Origin: an archaeon
GTDB lineage: Archaea > Thermoproteota > Nitrososphaeria > Nitrososphaerales > CADDZS01
Length of the DNA stretch: 7,381 nt
Assembly (NCBI GenBank): GCA_021806865.1
Contig: JAKAPU010000137.1
Coordinates: forward strand, 1 to 7,381
Reading direction: 5' to 3'
Shown here piece after piece: positions 5,243 through 7,381 of the stretch (position 1 is the stretch's first letter; every line of letters begins with the position of its first letter). A program made the translations under genes and the position numbers. The notes beneath the pieces were generated by a model that saw nothing but the letters and a program-made list of their open reading frames with translations, had not been told where the DNA came from and did no database searches.

Positions 5243-5831
5243 TGTAGGAAAATCTCGCACTAATCTTGGCCCAGTCTACAGAGTAAATAACAACACCCAA
5301 AACGACAAAGAAGCCAGACAAAATGATTGAAAGCGTGAGGCTGTTCAATCCGACGCTAGAGATGATGCCGCTAATACTGACTAGGGCGGTGAGCTCCAGT
5401 GGTATTTCGACCGAGCTTTTAATCAACTTCGCGATTACCGTCACTCCCATCATGTATCCAAGAGTGCCCTTGTTGGCACCGGCGCCGATGTAGATGTAAT
5501 CGTCAAGAGGAAGGACAGGGATTGCTGCTGCAATGAATAGTGCAGTGTAAAATGACCTGTTCCCTAGCCATTTGCCAAGAAGCTGCACATTTCTGTTTTT
5601 GACAAGCTTTGTCCTGAACCCTAAACCGCCAGCATAAATGATTGCTTTAGCAAAAGCAGCGCCGAGAGCCGTCACTACCACAACTACTCCGAGGCTCAGT
5701 AGGGAATAGTGATACTGGGTGACCGTTGCCGCCGCGATTAGTGTGTACGATGCTCCTAACACGGGCGTAGCATTTGATGCAAAGCTGACTACAAAGAGTA
5801 CAATAAGAACCGGCACTAGTTGGTCGAGCAA
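5235..5831 (-). CDS. DedA/VTT-like integral membrane protein
   Basis: A 198-residue protein with five or six hydrophobic segments (roughly residues 5-27, 30-56, 58-70, 94-110, 124-160 and 165-186). The central IPVLPLDDYIYIGAGANKG at 104-122 and the following GYMMGVTVIAKLIKSSVEI resemble the VTT (SNARE-associated) domain of DedA proteins, which act as lipid scramblases or transporters. The arginine usually found just before the first proline motif is not present, so this is a divergent member or another small membrane family. The start is TTG at 5831-5829, supported by a CTGGAG ribosome site six bases upstream; this is the best Shine-Dalgarno in the window. It is divergent from the tusA-xdhC pair and convergent with the kinase-like gene. 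No functional link to the sulfur genes is apparent. Confidence 0.55.
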   Translation of the reverse strand: MLDQLVPVLIVLFVVSFASNATPVLGASYTLIAAATVTQYHYSLLSLGVVVVVTALGAAFAKAIIYAGGLGFRTKLVKNRNVQLLGKWLGNRSFYTALFIAAAIPVLPLDDYIYIGAGANKGTLGYMMGVTVIAKLIKSSVEIPLELTALVSISGIISSVGLNSLTLSIILSGFFVVLGVVIYSVDWAKISARFSYRS

Positions 5832-5837
5832 ATTAAT

Positions 5838-5843
5838 CTCCAG
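5838..5843 (-). promoter_or_regulatory. Ribosome binding site of the DedA-like gene
   Basis: On the minus strand CTGGAG lies six bases before the TTG at 5831. It fixes a non-ATG start and shows that this message, unlike others in the window, has a leader. Confidence 0.5.
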
Positions 5844-6016
5844 TCACATAATGGATTCTAAGAAAGAATCGACCTACCAATTCAACCCATTCGTTCGAAA
5901 CCATATATTCCATACCTTTTCCCCTTTTCTATGAAGCAATACCAAAGCGACAGCATGTTTCAGACTGTTCGACCTTCACATGACTTTCTCTGGGATACCC
6001 GAACACATTCGGGTTC
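5844..6016. promoter_or_regulatory. Divergent intergenic region between DedA-like and tusA genes
   Basis: About 170 bases carry no convincing gene. A TATA-like CCATATATTCC at 5900-5910 is nearly symmetrical and could serve either strand. On the minus strand it would start a leader of about 50 bases for the DedA-like gene, containing a 6-bp inverted repeat (GATTCT 5854-5859 with AGAATC 5865-5870). The plus-strand end holds a separate hairpin directly before tusA. Confidence 0.35.
5997..6014 (+). promoter_or_regulatory. Perfect hairpin or operator immediately upstream of tusA
   Basis: ACCCGAA and TTCGGGT form a 7-bp G/C-rich stem around a CACA tetraloop, ending two bases before the ATG at 6017. 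If transcribed it would cover the ribosome approach to that start. As DNA it is an 18-base dyad that could be an operator. If translation begins at the ATG of 6050, the hairpin is leader sequence instead. Confidence 0.35.
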
Positions 6017-6346
6017 ATGCTTATGTTTTTCAAATGGAAATCAGTGGGCATGCTCCAGAACGCTCCTGGAACCGTGATTGACTGTCGAGATCAGCTATGT
6101 CCGAAGCCCGTGTTCATGATAAAGGGAGCGCTAGCACAGGCATCGATGGGACAAATACTTGAAGTAATTGTGAACGACGAAAGTTCAAAGCAGAATGTCT
6201 TGAAGTATTGCTGGAATCATGGTCAGGAAATACTGAATTCGCACGGCGAAGGCTCTGATTTTCATATTGTGGTAAAGAAGTCTCCTGAAGTGAAAGTTGA
6301 CAATCCTTTGCCGGTCATCGGGCCCTGTGGAACCAGATGGGATTGA
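6017..6346 (+). CDS. tusA: TusA-like sulfur carrier protein
   Basis: A 109-residue protein of the TusA/SirA/YedF family, small carriers that receive persulfide sulfur and pass it on. The signature IDCRDQLCPKPVFMIKGAL is at residues 21-39, with Cys28 of the CPxP motif as the persulfide carrier. The body continues LEVIVNDESSKQNVLKYCWNHG (48-69) and ends in the strand FHIVVKKS (82-89). The family is usually 75-80 residues. Here a tail of about 20 residues adds GPCGTRW around Cys104, and the N-terminus is about 11 residues longer than needed. The ATG at 6050 (MLQNAPG) would give 98 residues and may be the true start. YedF-type DsrE fusion is absent. The gene is followed at once by xdhC, so a role in supplying sulfur to the molybdenum cofactor is a reasonable inference, alongside the TusBCD-like genes. 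Confidence 0.8.
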   Translation: MLMFFKWKSVGMLQNAPGTVIDCRDQLCPKPVFMIKGALAQASMGQILEVIVNDESSKQNVLKYCWNHGQEILNSHGEGSDFHIVVKKSPEVKVDNPLPVIGPCGTRWD

Positions 6347-6363
6347 TTAATGGTGTACTAATA

Positions 6364-7257
6364 ATGGATGACTTTTACACATTCGTAAGCAAGAGAATAA
6401 GTGAAGGAACAAGAGTAGTAGTAGCAAGCGTAATTGAAGCAGATGGATCTGTCCCTAGAGGGCAAGGCACAAGCATGGCGATTCCAGAGAAGGGCCCAAT
6501 CTGGGGAACAGTGGGAGGAGGCTGCGTCGAAAAGTACATTGTCCATGCCGCTAGGAATCTGTTTGAGGACGGAAAAACCCGTGTCGAAGAGTTCAACCTT
6601 GGCGATGACAGCTGGAGCGGAATCGGGATGTCTTGTGGTGGAAAGGTAAAGATGATCATGCAACTGGTCGAACCGCCCGAGAGGCTGATACTATTCGGGG
6701 CAGGAGGAATAGCAAAGGGATGCGCTCAGATCGCAGACATGCTAGGATACAAAGTGCTTGTGTTGGATCCCTTTGCAACCAACGAATCTTTTCCCAACGC
6801 TGAGGTCATAACACAGGGTGTTCTTCACAAGATCAGAGAGATTCCGATAACCCGCTACGATAACATACTCATTCTCACCGAACACAGGTACGACGTAGAA
6901 GCACTAGAAGTCGTACTCAATTCAAAGGCTAGATTCATTGGAATGATTGGTAGCAAGAACAGGGTAAACACAAGCTACAAAGATCTGATGAGGAAAGGGA
7001 TCGCCCTAGACAAACTTCTCACCGTGTACGCTCCAGTAGGACTTGATATCGGTGCGATTTCGCAACAGGAAATAGCAGTGAGTATAATGGCAGAGGTCAT
7101 CCATGCTCGACGAGGCGGCAGTTTAGATCATCTTAGACTCACCAGGCTGCTTGAAAAGCCCGAGAGGACTCATGCAAAGTCTATGAACCTAACTGTATCC
7201 ACCGATCAGAACAGCTCAGCAGTAGTCAAAACAAAGGCGCCAGAGATCGCATTGTAA
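6364..7257 (+). CDS. xdhC: XdhC/CoxI family molybdenum cofactor chaperone
   Basis: XdhC proteins bind molybdenum cofactor, protect it while its terminal sulfido ligand is added, and insert it into xanthine-dehydrogenase type hydroxylases. Started at the ATG of 6364 the protein has 297 residues and the usual N-terminus (MDDFYTFVSKRISEG). Counting from there, the XdhC_CoxI domain shows DGSVPRGQGTSM (27-38), GTVGGGCVEKY (48-58) and GMSCGGKVKM (88-97), whose two cysteines are typical. The Rossmann domain begins LILFGAGGIAKGCAQIADMLGY (109-130) and continues with FIGMIGSKNR and APVGLDIGAISQQEIAVSIMAEVI. About 45 residues follow that the family does not normally have. GGTG eight bases upstream supports 6364; an ATG at 6337 would overlap the tusA end by 10 bases. 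No hydroxylase subunits are in the window. Confidence 0.88.
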   Translation: MDDFYTFVSKRISEGTRVVVASVIEADGSVPRGQGTSMAIPEKGPIWGTVGGGCVEKYIVHAARNLFEDGKTRVEEFNLGDDSWSGIGMSCGGKVKMIMQLVEPPERLILFGAGGIAKGCAQIADMLGYKVLVLDPFATNESFPNAEVITQGVLHKIREIPITRYDNILILTEHRYDVEALEVVLNSKARFIGMIGSKNRVNTSYKDLMRKGIALDKLLTVYAPVGLDIGAISQQEIAVSIMAEVIHARRGGSLDHLRLTRLLEKPERTHAKSMNLTVSTDQNSSAVVKTKAPEIAL

Positions 7258-7381
7258 CGGGAACAAACAGATGCGACTCCAAGGAAGAGCTGACATTTGC
7301 CACGGAGCTCATCAACGAAGTAGTGCAGGGAATAAATGGAATCAAGACCTGCATGCATGTGTGCAGGGGAAACTGGATCGG
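7257..7381 (+). pseudogene. Fragment resembling a MetE-type methionine synthase (3' continues beyond window)
   Basis: Frame 0 is open from 7188 to the window edge with no ATG, GTG or TTG before an internal methionine at the far end. The translation of the last 125 bases contains NRCDSKEELTFATELINEV followed by a segment ending in MHVCRGNW. That resembles the interior of cobalamin-independent methionine synthase-like proteins, where a helix leads into a zinc-ligand HxC strand. In complete proteins this lies far from the N-terminus and after a DEP motif, and neither is encoded upstream in any frame. The fragment is therefore probably a 5'-truncated remnant or the product of a rearrangement just after xdhC, and the rest of it lies outside the window. 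The family call rests on one short stretch and could be wrong. Confidence 0.35.

Noticed and set aside
6017..6346. YedF of the selenium trait
   Set aside because: The TusA-like protein lacks the DsrE-like C-terminal domain of YedF, and no SelD, YqeB or YqeC is visible, so a selenium role stays a hypothesis.
7271..7381. Frame-2 ORF beginning at ATG 7271
   Set aside because: Its translation has no recognisable pattern, while frame 0 over the same bases gives a MetE-like segment.
1..7381. CRISPR arrays, insertion sequences, tRNA genes and long repeats
   Set aside because: No spaced direct repeats, transposase motifs, terminal inverted repeats or cloverleaf sequences were found on either strand.

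Overview
The window reads as chromosomal DNA of an archaeon, dense in genes and probably of the Thermoproteota/Nitrososphaeria type, though the phylum is inference. The archaeal signs are TATA-like boxes about 30 nt ahead of start codons that leave almost no leader (upstream of the TusD-like and CopD-like genes), heavy use of TTG and GTG starts, and close-packed genes without bacterial -35/-10 promoters. No rRNA, tRNA, CRISPR array, insertion sequence or integrase was seen.

Layout. (1) 2-1203, plus strand: the 3' part of a b-type cytochrome like the formate dehydrogenase gamma subunit, coupled by a GTGA overlap to an unrecognised four-helix membrane protein; a stem-loop follows. (2) 1308-1919, plus: a MobA/MocA-like nucleotidyltransferase with a TTG start. 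(3) 1965-2447, minus: a CopD-like four-helix membrane protein with its own promoter. (4) 2504-3485, minus: an operon of TusD/DsrE-, TusB/DsrH- and TusC/DsrF-like genes, in the order D-B-C. (5) 3486-5201, plus, divergent from the tus operon: a small conserved-looking ORF without a normal start codon, a DUF3343-like protein with an extra C-terminal domain, and a ribokinase-fold protein. (6) 5235-5831, minus: a DedA/VTT-like membrane protein. (7) 6017-7257, plus: a TusA-like sulfur carrier followed by an XdhC-family molybdenum cofactor chaperone. (8) 7257-7381: a stretch that reads like an internal piece of a MetE-type methionine synthase, with no possible start.

How the genes may work together. 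XdhC and MobA/MocA-like proteins mature the molybdenum cofactor of xanthine-dehydrogenase and CO-dehydrogenase type hydroxylases, and XdhC acts at the step where the cofactor receives its terminal sulfido (or, in some organisms, selenido) ligand. TusA and TusBCD are a persulfide relay. DUF3343 is a small-domain family that has been proposed as a sulfur or selenium carrier. Their shared location suggests a pathway that delivers sulfur (possibly selenium) to molybdenum hydroxylases, with the DUF3343 two-domain protein, the kinase-like protein and the small ORF as uncharacterised parts. No hydroxylase subunit, cysteine desulfurase, SelD or YqeB/YqeC is visible here, so the link is inferred from gene families and proximity.
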